A model generated the notes under the pieces. It did not search any database and was not told the origin of the DNA. It saw only the letters and a list, made by a program, of their open reading frames with translations. Source: Spodoptera frugiperda (Eukaryota > Arthropoda > Insecta > Lepidoptera > Noctuidae). From it: 64,000 nucleotides of DNA. The stretch spans positions 4,967,933 through 5,031,932 of the forward strand of contig NC_064232.1 of the NCBI RefSeq assembly GCF_023101765.2. Direction: 5' to 3'. Shown here piece by piece: positions 22,363 through 34,231 of this stretch. Every line of letters starts with the position of its first letter. The first letter of the stretch is position 1. A program made the translations under genes and the position numbers.

Positions 22363-23031
22363 GAGAAACCCACTAATAGACATCGGAGGTGCGAGGTTGA
22401 GAGGCAACCAGCATTTATGCCATATGTGAAGGGAGTGACAGATAATGTTGCAAACATTCTCCACAAATATACCATAAAGACTGTCTTCACTCATTTCCGG
22501 AAAGATTCCCAGATGCTGCGTTCGCCGAAGGATAGCTTCCCTCTAGAAAGACCTGGTGTCTATAAAGTGGACTGTAGCTGTGGCAAATCATATATCGGTC
22601 AGACTAAGCGTACTGTGGCTTGTAGAATTTCTGAGCATATTAGAGCGGTGAAAAACAACGACGCACAAAAATCCGCTATAGCTCAACACATCTTGGAGGC
22701 TGGATCAAACCACTGGATTGAGTTACAAAACCCACAAGTTATCTCGACAGAACGCCACTATATACCTAGACTGGTAAGAGAAGCGATTGAGATAACCAAG
22801 TACAAAAACTTCAACCGGGAGGATGGGTTTCAACTGTCGAGGGCTTGGAATCCAGTGGTCCAACTATGTAAAACCCGCAAAACTGCCAAGAAAGAAGAAA
22901 GTTCGCGAGCGGACACAGTGAGTTTTGTGTGTCGAGAGTTAAGCCGAGTTACAAGTGACAATGGTAGTGGTATTACCGGTGTCAGCAAAAAACGAACGAG
23001 AAAGCGGGTAGACCGATTTGTCTGCTCGTAA
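22354..23031 (+). pseudogene. Penelope-like element: GIY-YIG endonuclease part
   Basis: An open frame of 225 codons with GVYKVDCSCGKSYIGQTKRT (the GIY-YIG core with a Cys-x-Cys insert), CRISEHIRA, SAIAQHILEAGS, VISTERHYIPRLVREAIEI and GFQLSRAWNPVV. These match the C-terminal endonuclease of Penelope retroelements. In an intact element it follows the RT on the same strand; here it is inverted relative to the RT. A Penelope-type tail (CATGGCTCTTGCAACAGTGC, CGAAATATCGG) follows at 23060-23110. Confidence 0.8.
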
Positions 23032-23261
23032 ACACCCACCCGCATTTACTCCAGTTAATCCGTGATCATGGCTCTTGCAACAGTGCCGAAATATCGGAAA
23101 CTCACCAAAATTAATAAACATGGTAAATATCCCGTCATAAGTTCTAATAATAGTGTTAGTGACCATGTCAGTTTAAAAACTTATATGTATTTTAACAGTC
23201 AGGCGCAGGTATAAAGTAAAAGTATAAAATAAAAGTCAAAGTCGGTTTTTTAACTATGAAA

Positions 23262-23525
23262 CTATTTCCCACTGCGACATCTTCTAACATGATCATAAGC
23301 TACATTATAAATTTTGCTCGATCGCTGTTGAGGTTCACTTGGTTTTGGCTTGCATTGCAAATAATTTACTTCCTCGTAGTGATGGTAATCGGGGTCAGAA
23401 CAGTCTGGACTTTTCGGAACGTCATTATTTGGTTTTATAATGGAATTTTCACTGTAACATGAGTCGTACATCGATTCAGGTATTGGAGTCATTTCATTGT
23501 CTTCTTTAACACCATTGCAAGGGGC
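23262..23525 (-). CDS. Gene A last exon: C-terminal tail
   Basis: The exon starts in phase 0 after TTTACAG and runs 87 codons to TAG. It is rich in Pro, Ser and Asp, with Tyr in MYDSCY, DYHHYEEVNYLQC and KIYNVAYDHV, and ends RRCRSGK. Genes B (41102-41365) and C (61029-61292) have the same 264-nt length with several substitutions; two of the tyrosines here (CYSEN, DYHH) are lost there. Confidence 0.82.
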   Translation of the reverse strand, partial: APCNGVKEDNEMTPIPESMYDSCYSENSIIKPNNDVPKSPDCSDPDYHHYEEVNYLQCKPKPSEPQQRSSKIYNVAYDHVRRCRSGK

Positions 23526-26500
23526 CTGTAAACATAAAAATAAATTAAACGGCTTTACATAATAATTTTAACAATGGCACTTATTTAAAGAGGCAGTTGT
23601 AATTCGCAGTTTTGTTTAGTTAAAAATTATAAATGGCACGTTTAATAACTAGTTCCGCAGTTAAAACTAAGCAGTAAAGTATACAAAAATGAGTAATAAA
23701 AAATAATGAAATGGATCAGTGAATATTGAGTAATAAATCGGAATTTGTCGGTAAGAAATCTCATTTTAAGCAATTTTTTAAACAATGAAGTAGTAAAATG
23801 AAAAAGAAAAAAACAGCAGGCAGGGTTTCTGTCATGACTCCGGCGCTGCGAGCCTCCGGCAGCCCCACGCGTGCTAATCGTCGCAGACGGATTTCGCTCA
23901 CCACCGCTAGCAGCCTCCTACTCCTTAGCCCCCGAGCCGCATCGTACATATGCGCCTCTACGCGATTTAAAATTACACTCTAGGGGTGGGACAAACAAGA
24001 CTACGTGTTGTCGGTTTTGTAGCAAATCGGTTCTGTCACTAACTTTTGTTGCACAGCATACTAAATTTTTAACAAAAGTTATTATTAATTAATTGTTCCA
24101 GAAACTATAGCAAATTACTTTGGTCAGGCATTACAAGTTCACCGCCACCATTTCCTACATAAGTCACCATAAGTAACATATCACCACTCGCTATAATCTG
24201 CCGAACTATTTAGCGAACCGCTCATTCCGTCACTTTTACCGCTCATTCGATTATTGGACGGCTTAATTACTTTTAGAATTGACATTGTATGATAAAATAA
24301 CCAAACTAATTCGTTTTTTTATTACTGTCCATGTTTTACTGTCGCAATAATTATTAATTAACCGCCATTGGAACTAAAACTATAAACAAATACATCTGCT
24401 TAGTCGTCGCAAAATAAGATGTCATAGCGAGGTGTTACCACATGTCACCATGTTACCTGTGATGCTTTTTCGTATTTAGGATCATTATTTTCTGGAAGAA
24501 CATAAATTCCCCTGTTTGGGTCGTTTTGGAGCATTTTGTTGCCGTAAAATGGCTGCGATGTAGAAACCTGAATATAAACAAAAAATCTAAATTATTAGAC
24601 AGAAATAGCTTGATACTCTGTGTATACTAGGTTCCGCTGACTATTCAATGACTCACTACTTGGTATCTGATTACTAACTATTAGCAGAGCCGTATTATCG
24701 CTGTTAAGGCCAACTAGGCAAGTGCCTAGGGCGCCAGGTTACAGACAGACAGACAGACAGGGCGCCGCAGACATTCGTACCCAACTGCACATGGAGTGGT
24801 GTCGGCGCCAAAGAATGTTAAGACGCTTGATGGTAAGTGATGATGCGGCCTACAATGGGGCACGTCTGCCCATAAGCAACCTATTCACTCGGGCTTTGAA
24901 GATACCCTGATTATAACCATCAGGAAACACAGACTCCGCCAAAGAATTTCACTCCCTAGCAGTTCACACAAGGAAGTTTAAAGCCAACGCTTCGTGCGAA
25001 TGGCTGACCATGAAGCGGTGGCAAACAGGTTCGCTTTCTCTACTGCGGTGTGAGCCAGCGTCCTGTGAGGCCTCAAGAGAGGTCGAAGTAAGGGGTGGCA
25101 GAAGTTCGATTCAACCGCCTTGGCCAGGGATCAAAACGCTTTACTACCCGCTGGGTAAGAAACCAGTTTGTTCCCTATTCGGCCAATGTGGTTGAACCAG
25201 ACCGGTTGAAGGCTCTCTTCTTCTGAAGAGTGTCGCCAGCCTTACGGCGCCTGGCATCCGCCCATGCCAAGTATGCCGCATGCTTTCACTCCTCAGTCCG
25301 TCTACAGTCGGCATCGAACTGTTACGGAGCGGGTCGGACGATGGTTTTTAAAAAGTAAGGTATATTGAGTAATTGACACACGTTTTACAAGTTACCATGC
25401 CCGACGGAAGTCAATACAATCTGCCCGAAATACGATTACAATTGCTTATGAAAACAGCAGCGGTTTCCTATTGTATTGACGTCAATGTAATGGGAAACTC
25501 AGCAATTTTATTTTATATTCTAGGTAATAGTTATTCCGATATAACAGTACCTATAATATGCACCTCTGTGTATCCCTTGGGAAATAAAAAGAAAGATAAC
25601 ATACCTCAGTATTACTAGTAGTTTTTGGTCTTTGAATTCTTTTACGCCAGTAGACTATGCCCACAACAGTGATCGTTAATACAAGACCAGAAATACATGC
25701 AAATATGATGATTAGGTTATTGGGCGTATCTGAAAAAAATAATCAAAGTAGAATGATACAGGGTTGGATATCGTAGTTCATAAGAATCAGGTTTATCATA
25801 CGCCCTGTCTCTGTAATACTCCTCATACAAACGACTTAAAAGAAATAAAGACGTCGAAAACCCAATTACTCCCCTCCCCAAACTTCTCAATCCCAGAATT
25901 CCCAACAATTCTCAAATTCCTGACCTCCAAAAGGCCGGCAGCGCTCTTGTAACTCCTCTGGTCGGTTACTCGGTCAGTTACTTACCTATATTGTTTGATC
26001 CATCTTTCAATTGTAATTGTACTTCAGCAACATTCCATATTTTGTAGTTATTGTAGTCTTCGTAAGCAATGCATTTGATAATTTTTTTATCATCGTTTTC
26101 AGTTAAAGTTTTTGTAAAATTCTCAACTGCATATTTCATGATGTCCGATTCTCTATAATCAATTTTAGATGACTCTACACCTGTAAAATTAAATTAAAAA
26201 ACGCTATACATAAAAATATCCAACAAAAATTCCTTCAAGCGACGTTCCTGAGTAACATAAATGTAATGACAGACAACACACAGCCGAAACTACTGATCGT
26301 AGAGTGCTGTGGCATGAGTGCTCGTTGTGGGGAGTACAGAAGTACTAAGGGCGGCCGTACACGGACTGCTCGAGCAGTTAGCGGCTGTGCGAAATACACG
26401 GACCGCTCGAGCGGTCGGCGTCAACTGCTTGAGCCGTCGGTTGTTGACTGCTCGAGCAGTTAGAGTCGAGTCGAGCAGTTGATTTTCTACCACAATCGAG

Positions 26501-29500
26501 TCATGGATTCTGACGAGGAAGCACTGCTTTTGCAGAGACGACGGCGGTGACGTCAAAAGAGAAAATTTTGGGTTTATCCAATTTTGCAATTAAGGAGGAG
26601 GGAAGTCGGAGAGCTGTCGACTGCTCTAGTGCAGTCAACGGCTCGAGCAGTCCGTGTATGCCTCGCAACCGTTCGCGAGCGGTCGACGGCACGATGGAAT
26701 TTCATCATGCAGTTGATGGCTTGAAGCGGTCGCGATTGCTCGAGCAGTCGTGTGTACGGCAGCGAATGAATGGCTATAGTTTATCGCGCAGTCGCGGCTT
26801 CAAGCAGTCGGTTATAACTGCTTGAAGCAGTCCGTGTACGGCTGGCCTAAGAGAGGATAGATTTGTTATCATATTGGCTGGTAATATAAAAAAAAATGAG
26901 CGTAATACGCCCGGTAGTTAATGTATTTCGCTTAATGCATTTTATTCTTTAAACTAATTTGCAAACTCTTTACAAATACGGCATTACAGCTGCGCCACAT
27001 GTCCGTAACATTCCTATGTTGCAGACATCCGTGAAGAGTTACATTTTGTTTGATCCACTGAAGAGTTACATGTTACAACATCTCAAGGAACATGGAGCTG
27101 TTCACACAGAATTTAATACTTGATTTATTTAATAATTTATTTTATTTAGCTTTTTAAAATTCACTGTTTTTATTGAAATATTTGTAATTATAGGTAGAAG
27201 TAATCTCCATCAAAATAAATTCGTTAATAGACAAAAACCGATAGAATTGGTATAAAGAAGAATACTCATTCAAACATTGATCATTACCATTAAAATTCCA
27301 TTTAAATTTATAGATTGTAAAAGGCAAGGCACACTGAACACATCCCAAGCTTATAGTTTCGTTTACCGAGTATTGGTAGACGGTGGTCCACACGTCACCG
27401 CTACGGTACTGGTACAGAATATTTGATCGGGCCAGACCGAACACCCTTACCGTGCCAGCTGAAAATAGAAAATTTCAAAGAAGCAATACTATATTTCAAT
27501 ATATAATTTTATTATATTAATTTTATTCAGAAGTACGAAGTTTTTCAGGGTCATGACCATGACCGCTCTGCTAAGAGCGTTGACTGAGAAGAACCAAGAT
27601 GTTCCCTCATCCACCGTCAGAGATATTTGCCAGGACGTGTGTTTCCTGAAGGGTATAACATGAGTGTCCTCAAGGCCTGAGTGAATAAGTTGCTTACAGA
27701 CAGACGTGCTCCATCGTAGCCTGCATTATAGCTTACCATCAGGCGAGATGCCCATCAAATATTTAAAAAACTAGTCAATATTTTATTTATTTACTTTTTA
27801 TGGGATAAGCCGACAAACGAGCATTCGGAACACCTGATGGTAAGCACTTGGCACCGCCCGTGGATATCCGCAATACCAGAGAAATTACTAGGTGTTCTGT
27901 GAGGCCGTGGTATCAGTCCGGTAGATCCGGCCTATTCGTGCTGAAACATGGCTCTCCCTCACTTACTAATATAATTTACGAACCTGCAACATCTGACTCG
28001 AATGTTATCCTGGCATATTCTTCCTTCTCACTTCTACTATTAAATCCACATGAAAGAGTTTTCTTGTTCAGGGTAACAGCAGACGAATTTATAGTAGCAA
28101 CTATTTTGTCATCAATTTTCTTAACTGCAAGTGTATATTTTAATTAATGAAATTAGTTACAAATGTGCAAAATAGGCTTTAAGTCATATGTCCTGGTAAT
28201 CAGGAGAAAGGGTTCGATCTAATGAGCCCAAACTTGATATGTTTCATTGTACACACACACCCACACACAACGTCACGCCTTTTATCCGTGAAGGCATAGG
28301 CAGAAGAGCACATTACGCTATACAATGTACACCCACTTTTCACCATTTGTATTATAAGTCCCATGTAATAGGGGGCGAGCCTATTGCCATACTCTGGGCA
28401 CAATTCCAATCTCCGTGCTACTATTGAGAAACTTTCGAAAATCTGAAAAGCCCTTTAATACTTTGCCCAACTCAGGAATCGAACCCGCCTGCTGTCGGAT
28501 AAGGGGTATTCCCTTATCGCCTTAGTTGCACTTGCGACGACACGACCAACAAGGCAGTCTTCTCTCTTCCAATTCCATCATCAGACCGCGTCGATTGCAG
28601 CCTAATACTGCATGCTCATCTAATCTAATGACAATACAATAATTGCACGTGTGTCCAACTCAACCATAGTTTTATGAAACCGATATGCTTCTGGCGCGAC
28701 ACGGTACGTACGTATGTTTCCGTCTTTAATGATGTTATATTAATACTAACCTTTGATTCCTTTGTCAAAATTTACTTGCTCTTTGTCAAAATAAAACTGT
28801 AATGGAATACTTGAATACGGTCGTTTAGCTTCGCAAGTGACGATGATCATTTCTCCGTCTACATATTTGAATATCGGATAGTCAAAATATGAACCAGTCC
28901 TTCTTACGTAGCGTTCCAACAATCCGTTCACTGTTACTATCAATGTGTTGTCTTGTTTATCTAGAAATAGATATAAAAACTTGAGTCCTTCTACATGTGA
29001 ACATTAGCTCGTGACGATGCCTAAGTACGTGGGTCGCCTGGACAGTCAATCTCGCTACATCCTTGTTGACTGGACATCTACACTACATGAGCCCCTTGTT
29101 GAACATTAGCTCATGATGATACCTTGTATGTAAATCTACATCTACACTATAATAATATAATATAATTAGTCCGCAAGGCAGCTTGTGGCGAGCTGTTGGG
29201 CAGTGGCGACCCCACGGACCTGACTCCCGGGAGAGGCCCTAGTTTTTAACTCCGGTTAGTACCTGTGACTATCCGGAGCGGCCTCCCCTGCCTCATTCTT
29301 GCCTTAACCGGCTGGTTTGAGTGGAGATCGCAAGAGTGGAGTTGCTTTCAACTCCACTTGGGGGAAGGATGTATCCCAGTAAGATGCTGGTAGGGGTCTT
29401 GACCGTACTTCCGGGATTGCCCTGACAGCCGTGGGCTGCCTCTCCTTCCTCAAGCAGCTCAAGATATGTTGCCCCCTTGTCGCTACATGCTAGCGCCCGT

Positions 29501-32500
29501 TTTCGGGGGCCCATTAATTGAGTTTGCGAGTCACCCCCTGCCTGTTAATCCGAATTTTTAATATTGGTCAGGGGCAGCGGCTATAGTATTCCATAGTTAC
29601 CATATATATACCAGTCCATTAGCCACCCACACCCATAACCCAATCTTTTTCTTCCATATTGCACAATAGTCCTGCATCATTGGATTGTCCTTTGGTGTAC
29701 TTTCATAGTGCATACAGGGATAATCGCCGGCTGATGTCCCATTACATTTAGATTAAAATTGTTCAACGGGCCTCTGCGCGTTGGCTTCGACCCCTCGTAT
29801 GCCTTCCAAAGGCCGGGACCCTATGGTCCCGTGCAAGCAAAGGACAAACATTATAAAGAGGAGGAATTATATTTATATATTTAATATTATAAAGAGGAAA
29901 ACTTTGTTTGTTTGGTTGTAATGAATGACTCAAAAACTACTAGACCGATTTTAAAAATTCTTTTACCATTCGAAAGCTACATTATCCACGAGTAACATAG
30001 ACTATATTTTATTATGGAAAAAATAGGGTTCCGTAAGATTTTTGGATTTTTCGGACACAAACTGAAAAAATCAACCAAAGAAGTTACTTGCCCGCTGGGC
30101 TACCACCTCATGAACTATCGTTAAAAGTTGGCACGCCGATAATGCTTCTCAGAAATTTGAGCCCCCCTGCATGTGCAATGGTACGTACGTCAAATGTTGT
30201 TTATAGAGATGCTCTACAATAATTTAGTTATGTATCCTAAAACAACAGGTTGCACTGCGGGACTGCCGGCAGAAGTGAACACTTTTGCCGGGAGCAAGAC
30301 TTAGCGCTTTGCGGGCGGTCCTTTAGTTAGTTCTAATAGAGATATATTTAGTATTAGCTTTTGCCCGCGACTTCGTCGCGTGGAATAGTGAATTATACAA
30401 TACTAGCTTTACTCGCGGCTTTGCATGCGTTAATTGTGTACATAAACCTTTCTCTTGATTTATCTATTCTAAATTATCTATTTTAAAACCTCATCGAAAT
30501 CTGTTGCGTACTTTTAAAGATCTAAGCATACACAGCGACAGACAGCTGAATGAGATATATTGTTCTATACTACGAGTATGATAAAGTGACAGTGATTGAT
30601 TACCTGGGTTGTAGTGCAATTCTTGTTTATAAAAGTAAGTTCTGTATCGGTATTCTAGATATTTATTGTTTGTGTGACAAATACAGTCGATATAAAACTT
30701 GTCTTGTTTCGAAGTTAGTCTGGTTTGGAACAATATACTCGTTTTACCTTTTGGTGGTATTTTGACTATCTTTTCTCCTGAAATAAAAAGTATTATAATG
30801 TTAGCCTAACTTTTATTAGGTATTTAAGTATATAAGTATATACTATAAGAGAGCATGGCGCCATTATTAGCGGAGTGTGCGCGGGGATCACTTTGGTCAA
30901 AGTCCGAGCAACGTTCATGTGTATACTTGTTCGTTTGTAAAATGAACTACTTAGCGACTTTTACGTAGTAAATACTTATGTGTTAACGTATTAATTAGTT
31001 TATTAATGGTACGTTGACTATTTTCTTTTGTAAGTAAGAACATGTTTTTTTATAAAAATATTGAAATATGATTTCAATACATTATACCTATTGTTTTAGA
31101 ATCTCTCTTCTCTTTAATTAAAACGTTGCCCCACATTAGGATTTTCTCCTGTGTCGTGGGTGCGTTTACAAACATACAAGTTCACATGCACATGACACCC
31201 AGACCCGAAACAACAATTTGTGGATCACACAAAGAGTTGCTCCGTGCGGGAATCGAACCCGCTACCCGGTGCGCGGCAGCCAGTTGCCCAGCCACCGCAC
31301 CAACCGTGCAGTCGAATCGTCGCCATTACCTGCTGAAGTTCATGATCCTGAATTCGTGTCTTTATACAGGGTGTCCCTGAAGTCGGCGTCCAATAGGCAT
31401 CAGATGATTGATCATGCACTACGACCTCCCGTACTACACTACGCTAACATAAGTTAGACGTGTATAAGATGTAACATTTTTTTGATGAATTACGTTTATA
31501 TACGACTAACTTGCGCTAAATTAAAAAATAGAAATAATTAAGGAAATATAAATATGAGATATTACAATGAATAAATTAACTATTAACCCTTCGTATGTTT
31601 GGAACGTGGATCCACGCGAGATACAATGTATTTTCTATTGTTGTCTTATATACGGCATACAAGAGGTTAAGCATACCAAATTTCAAAAAAGTATCTTAAT
31701 TAATGTAAAAGTTATCACGTTTTTCCCTTTAAACGCCTCTACTGTAAAGTACGCTTTTTTAAGTTAGCATAGTATAAATTGCTGGTGTCGACATAGGCTG
31801 GTTGGAAGCAACCTGCATCCAGTTGCTGCCTGTGACCTTAACTAATTCCATGCTTCGGAAATATTAAAAGTAACATATGTAATTTAATTTTACCATTTTG
31901 GTTAAAATATTCCAACGACACTTGACATTCTTCGTCAATATTGGCGCATACGAGTTCAATATTTTGATTTTCAATGAAGGAAAAGAAGGTCTCGCCATCG
32001 TGTTGCACATTTAAACCCGTTTTAGTGAAATTCAGGGAGTCTCCGTTTATTGATACAATTACAGATTCTGAAAATAAATGACGAAGTTATTAAACTTTTC
32101 AGATAATTATGGTACAGCCAACTAGCTGAATTAGCAATTCCACCGCACTGTAAGTGGGCAAACTGATTAGCAAGGGTAACTCGCCGACCGACCAGAACCA
32201 GACCATCGCCTACGGCATATGGTGCCCAGTAAGGCTAAACTTAACCGGGTTACCGGGTTCCGATGGAGTTACCGGGACTTTGGTTCCAAGCAGAGGTAGG
32301 AACAGGTCGGTTTTAGTCAGAAAAAGTCTGACACTCCCAGGGCGGAAGGAGAAGTTGCATGATTTTCCCCACGTAAAAAAGTTACGTCAAAGTAGCGAAG
32401 GACTACAGTATATCAGGACTAAAGAGCATTATTAACAGGAGAGGCACAACATGCCTCCCGATAGAAAAGTATAAGAGAAGAAAAAATATTCTTACGAGCT

Positions 32501-34231
32501 CCTTTCACATGGAGATTAAAATAATACGTTGCACCTCCATGATATATCTGTAGAGGTACGCATGACCATTCTGTGCTCATGTCAGGAGTTACACTTGTAA
32601 TCTAAAACAATACCATGTTACGTATTTAAATATTAAACATAGGAGAGCCGTGCTGTGGCACGAATGGACCGCCTCGATCGGAGTAATTCCACGGCCTCAC
32701 AGGAAACTGGGGTGTAACAACGTTTATGTTGTGTTTTGCCCTAGGTTTGAGTAAGGTGACTGGAAGCCAAATCTTGTCCCCAATCCCTAATTTCCCAATT
32801 CCTAAAGGGCCGCCAATTTACTTGTAACTTCTTCAGTGTTACGAGTGCCCATGGGATGCTTACCAGCAGGTGATCCGTCTGCTCGTTTGCCATGCTATAC
32901 CATAACAGTATAATATCAGACGTTTTGTGGTTAAGCTAAATTTAACCATTGAATATAATATGTGTGGAATAAAAGAAAGCAGTACTGTTAGTATACATAA
33001 AACTGAACAAATCAGATACAAGTATCCTACTTATTGCTTTACTGCCTACAATAATATACTCACATTTATGACACTGTCCTTATCGTTATTTGGAAATTCC
33101 TTTTCTATAAACGTAGTTCCATAATTTTTGTTAATATTATAACACCTGAAAATTTTAAAAGTGTTTTGTTGATTGCCCAACCAAAAACAGACCCGGACCT
33201 ACGGTACGTCGCGTTCCGAGCGCGTCTCAAAGAGCCATCAGAGGGCTTAGTACGAGTTTGTTCAAAGTTTAACAACATCGGAACATATCTAATTGGTTGG
33301 TTTCTTTCGTTCTTGTTCTTGTTGGTTGGTATCACGTAAACGTAAAACAAACTCGTACACAGCCCTCAGACCACTACAGACGGGACCGATGTCCAGTCAG
33401 TGGTCCGGCTTAAAGCAGGAGTAGGAACGGGTGGTGTTTACTCAGTAACAGCACTCCCTCTCGCCTCACCCAGGGCATCGCACATTACAAACCTTACATG
33501 ACCAGCGTGGCTGTTTTTAAATATTATTTGTAAACTTTTATTTTGTTCAACGTAGTACGTATTTATGTTGTTTGTATCCTTCCCTATTTCTAGCGTTATC
33601 ACTGGATTCTCTGAAAATACACAAAATTAATTAATGTACTATTCATCTAGGAATTAGCAGCAGTATATTCTTTATCTTCTATGTTTGTTTCCTTGGAAAG
33701 TCTCCAGAACCCTGGGCTTAATTTGAAAAATCCTGCGATCATCGAAAAGTTCACTTCGAGAAGTAAAGGGGTACGTTGTACCTTGATATTCCTACAGAAT
33801 CAGGACCTACTTTAGAAAAATCTATTGAATATCACGCGGACAAAACTGCAGCTAGTTGTATAACAGCCTGAACAGTCCACTGCTGGACTACAGACTTCCG
33901 TAACATGAGAGAAGTTTGCCATAATCTTGCTCGGTAGATCGGTTGGAGATCGCAGTATAAAAGGTTCAGGTTTATCAGAGAGAGTACTTAGTCGGCTGTT
34001 ACGTCACCCGTTGGTAGAGTTACCCCTATTCTAGTAATAAATGTATTCTATAATATTACGTTTCAAAGAGCTGACCTCAACATACATACATACAGAGCCG
34101 GCTGAGAACCTATTTTTTAAATTAATTAAAAAGATAATTGACATACCTGTAGTATCAAAAGCTTCACATTGTAATATTGATATTATGAAATAAATCAATA
34201 CTTTCACACAATTATTAATTTTACACCTCAT
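23262..34231 (-). CDS. Gene A: complete four-Ig type I membrane receptor, 13 exons
   Basis: In coding order the exons are 34231-34147 (signal peptide), 33610-33493, 33145-33064 and 32601-32496 (Ig1), 32067-31894 and 30777-30604 (Ig2), 28960-28751 and 28124-27984 (Ig3), 27458-27288 and 26180-25986 (Ig4), 25729-25605 (membrane), 24567-24457 and 23525-23262 (tail). Every boundary has AG/GT and phases match throughout, giving 1956 nt and 651 residues without a stop. F-strand cysteines lie in EWSCVP, YIDCIC, LSCGF and IKCIAY. Ig1 has no clear B-strand cysteine. The membrane span (IIIFACISGLVLTITVVGI) precedes WRKR. The tail has 10 tyrosines and ends near KIYNVAYDHV, whose VAYDHV fits the ITIM pattern. 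Family unnamed; predicted cell-surface receptor. Introns hold SINEs shared with P and B plus private insertions. Confidence 0.82.
23815..24040 (+). repeat. GC-rich dispersed repeat family 5 in gene A, shared with B and C
   Basis: GGGTTTCTGTCATGACTCCG, GCGTGCTAATCGTCGCAGAC and CGCGATTTAAAATTACACTC recur at 41700-41940 and 61640-61875, and inverted and diverged at 49575-49785. It lies between the two tail exons. Confidence 0.6.
24690..25350. repeat. Intron block with (ACAG)n and repeat family 4, shared by A, B and C
   Basis: AACTAGGCAAGTGCCTAGGG, (ACAG)4, TTGATGGTAAGTGATGATGC and CGGTTGAAGGCTCTC run in the same order at 42675-43345 and 62630-63280, between the membrane exon and the first tail exon. 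It was therefore present before the A, B and C copies arose. Confidence 0.6.
25855..25968 (+). repeat. Repeat family 2 fragment in gene A (shared with B)
   Basis: CAATTACTCCCCTCCCC and GGCCGGCAGCGCTCTTGTAA also occur at 44440-44540 in the same intron of gene B. Confidence 0.55.
26349..26847. mobile_element. PIF/Harbinger MITE, private to gene A, packed with CTGCTCGAGCAG
   Basis: TAA at 26346-26348 and 26848-26850 flanks a 499-bp element. Gene B (about 45075) has the empty site AGTACTAAGAGAGG. The ends are GGGCGGCCGTACACGGACTG and CAGTCCGTGTACGGCTGGCC. Palindromic units CTGCTCGAGCAG and variants (CTGCTTGAAGCAG, GACCGCTCGAGCGGTC) repeat many times. The centre preserves MDSDEEALLLQRRRR and, in another frame, KFWVYPILQ, which resembles the N-terminus of a Harbinger transposase. 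Confidence 0.8.
27535..27750 (-). repeat. Repeat family 4 in gene A, orthologous to P and B
   Basis: This is the inverted counterpart of 2195-2410, with GTGCTCCATCGTAGCCTGC and GCTTACCATCAGGC. Confidence 0.6.
27785..27968 (-). repeat. Repeat family 2 in gene A, orthologous to P and B
   Basis: It runs from GGGATAAGCCGACAAACGAG to CATGGCTCTCCCTCACTT, ending 16 bp before the donor side of exon Ig3b. Confidence 0.6.
28240..28556 (-). repeat. SINE family 1 in gene A, orthologous to P and B
   Basis: CACAACGTCACGCC, GTACACCCACTTTTCACC, GGAATCGAACCCGC and CTTAGTTGCACTTGCGAC are the reverse complement of the gene P copy at 1425-1705, at the same intron position. Confidence 0.7.
29150..30410. mobile_element. 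Composite retroelement insertion private to gene A intron Ig2b-Ig3a
   Basis: Gene B (47265-47310) lacks this block: its flanks CTACATTACATGGGCTG and CTCGCAGCTTTACATGCG join almost directly. The left half (29160-29560) is a GC-rich retroelement fragment also found at 16300-16505, the middle includes CCTCGTATGCCTTCCAAAGG, and the right half has RTE-like sequence (CAAAAACTACTAGACCGATT) and CCCGCGACTTCGTCGCGTGG. No intact ORF. Confidence 0.55.
31120..31325 (-). repeat. tRNA-derived SINE of a second family
   Basis: The B-box complement GTGCGGGAATCGAACCCGC with GATCACACAAAGAGTTGC and CCAGACCCGAAACAACA. The same family is in gene B at 48390-48530 in opposite orientation and in a different intron. 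Confidence 0.6.
32640..32905 (+). repeat. Repeat family 2 in gene A (shared with B)
   Basis: GAGAGCCGTGCTGTGGCACG, CACGGCCTCACAGG, AATTCCTAAAGGGCCGCC and AGCAGGTGATCCGTCTGCTC occur in the Ig1b-Ig1c intron. Gene B has the copy at 48902-49150. Confidence 0.6.
34147..34231 (-). CDS. Gene A exon 1: start codon and signal peptide
   Basis: ATG at 34231-34229 (minus) begins a 28-residue peptide. It has Lys/Arg near the start, a hydrophobic core VLIYFIISIL and a likely cleavage site after CEA. It ends in phase 1 before GTATGT. The same 85-nt exon occurs in gene B at 52000-52084. No in-frame ATG lies upstream in the same stretch (the frame opens with TTG), which supports this start. Confidence 0.78.

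Noticed and set aside
23761..24092. Open frames on both strands around 23.8-24.1 kb, repeated at 41.8 and 61.7 kb.
   Set aside because: They lie in a GC-rich dispersed repeat inside introns of A, B and C, overlap on opposite strands, and have no splice-site context.
23262..34231. Gene A as hemolin, because both have four Ig domains in a moth.
   Set aside because: A membrane span and cytoplasmic tail are present, Ig motifs are highly divergent, and I see none of the classic I-set D-x-G-x-Y-x-C pattern.
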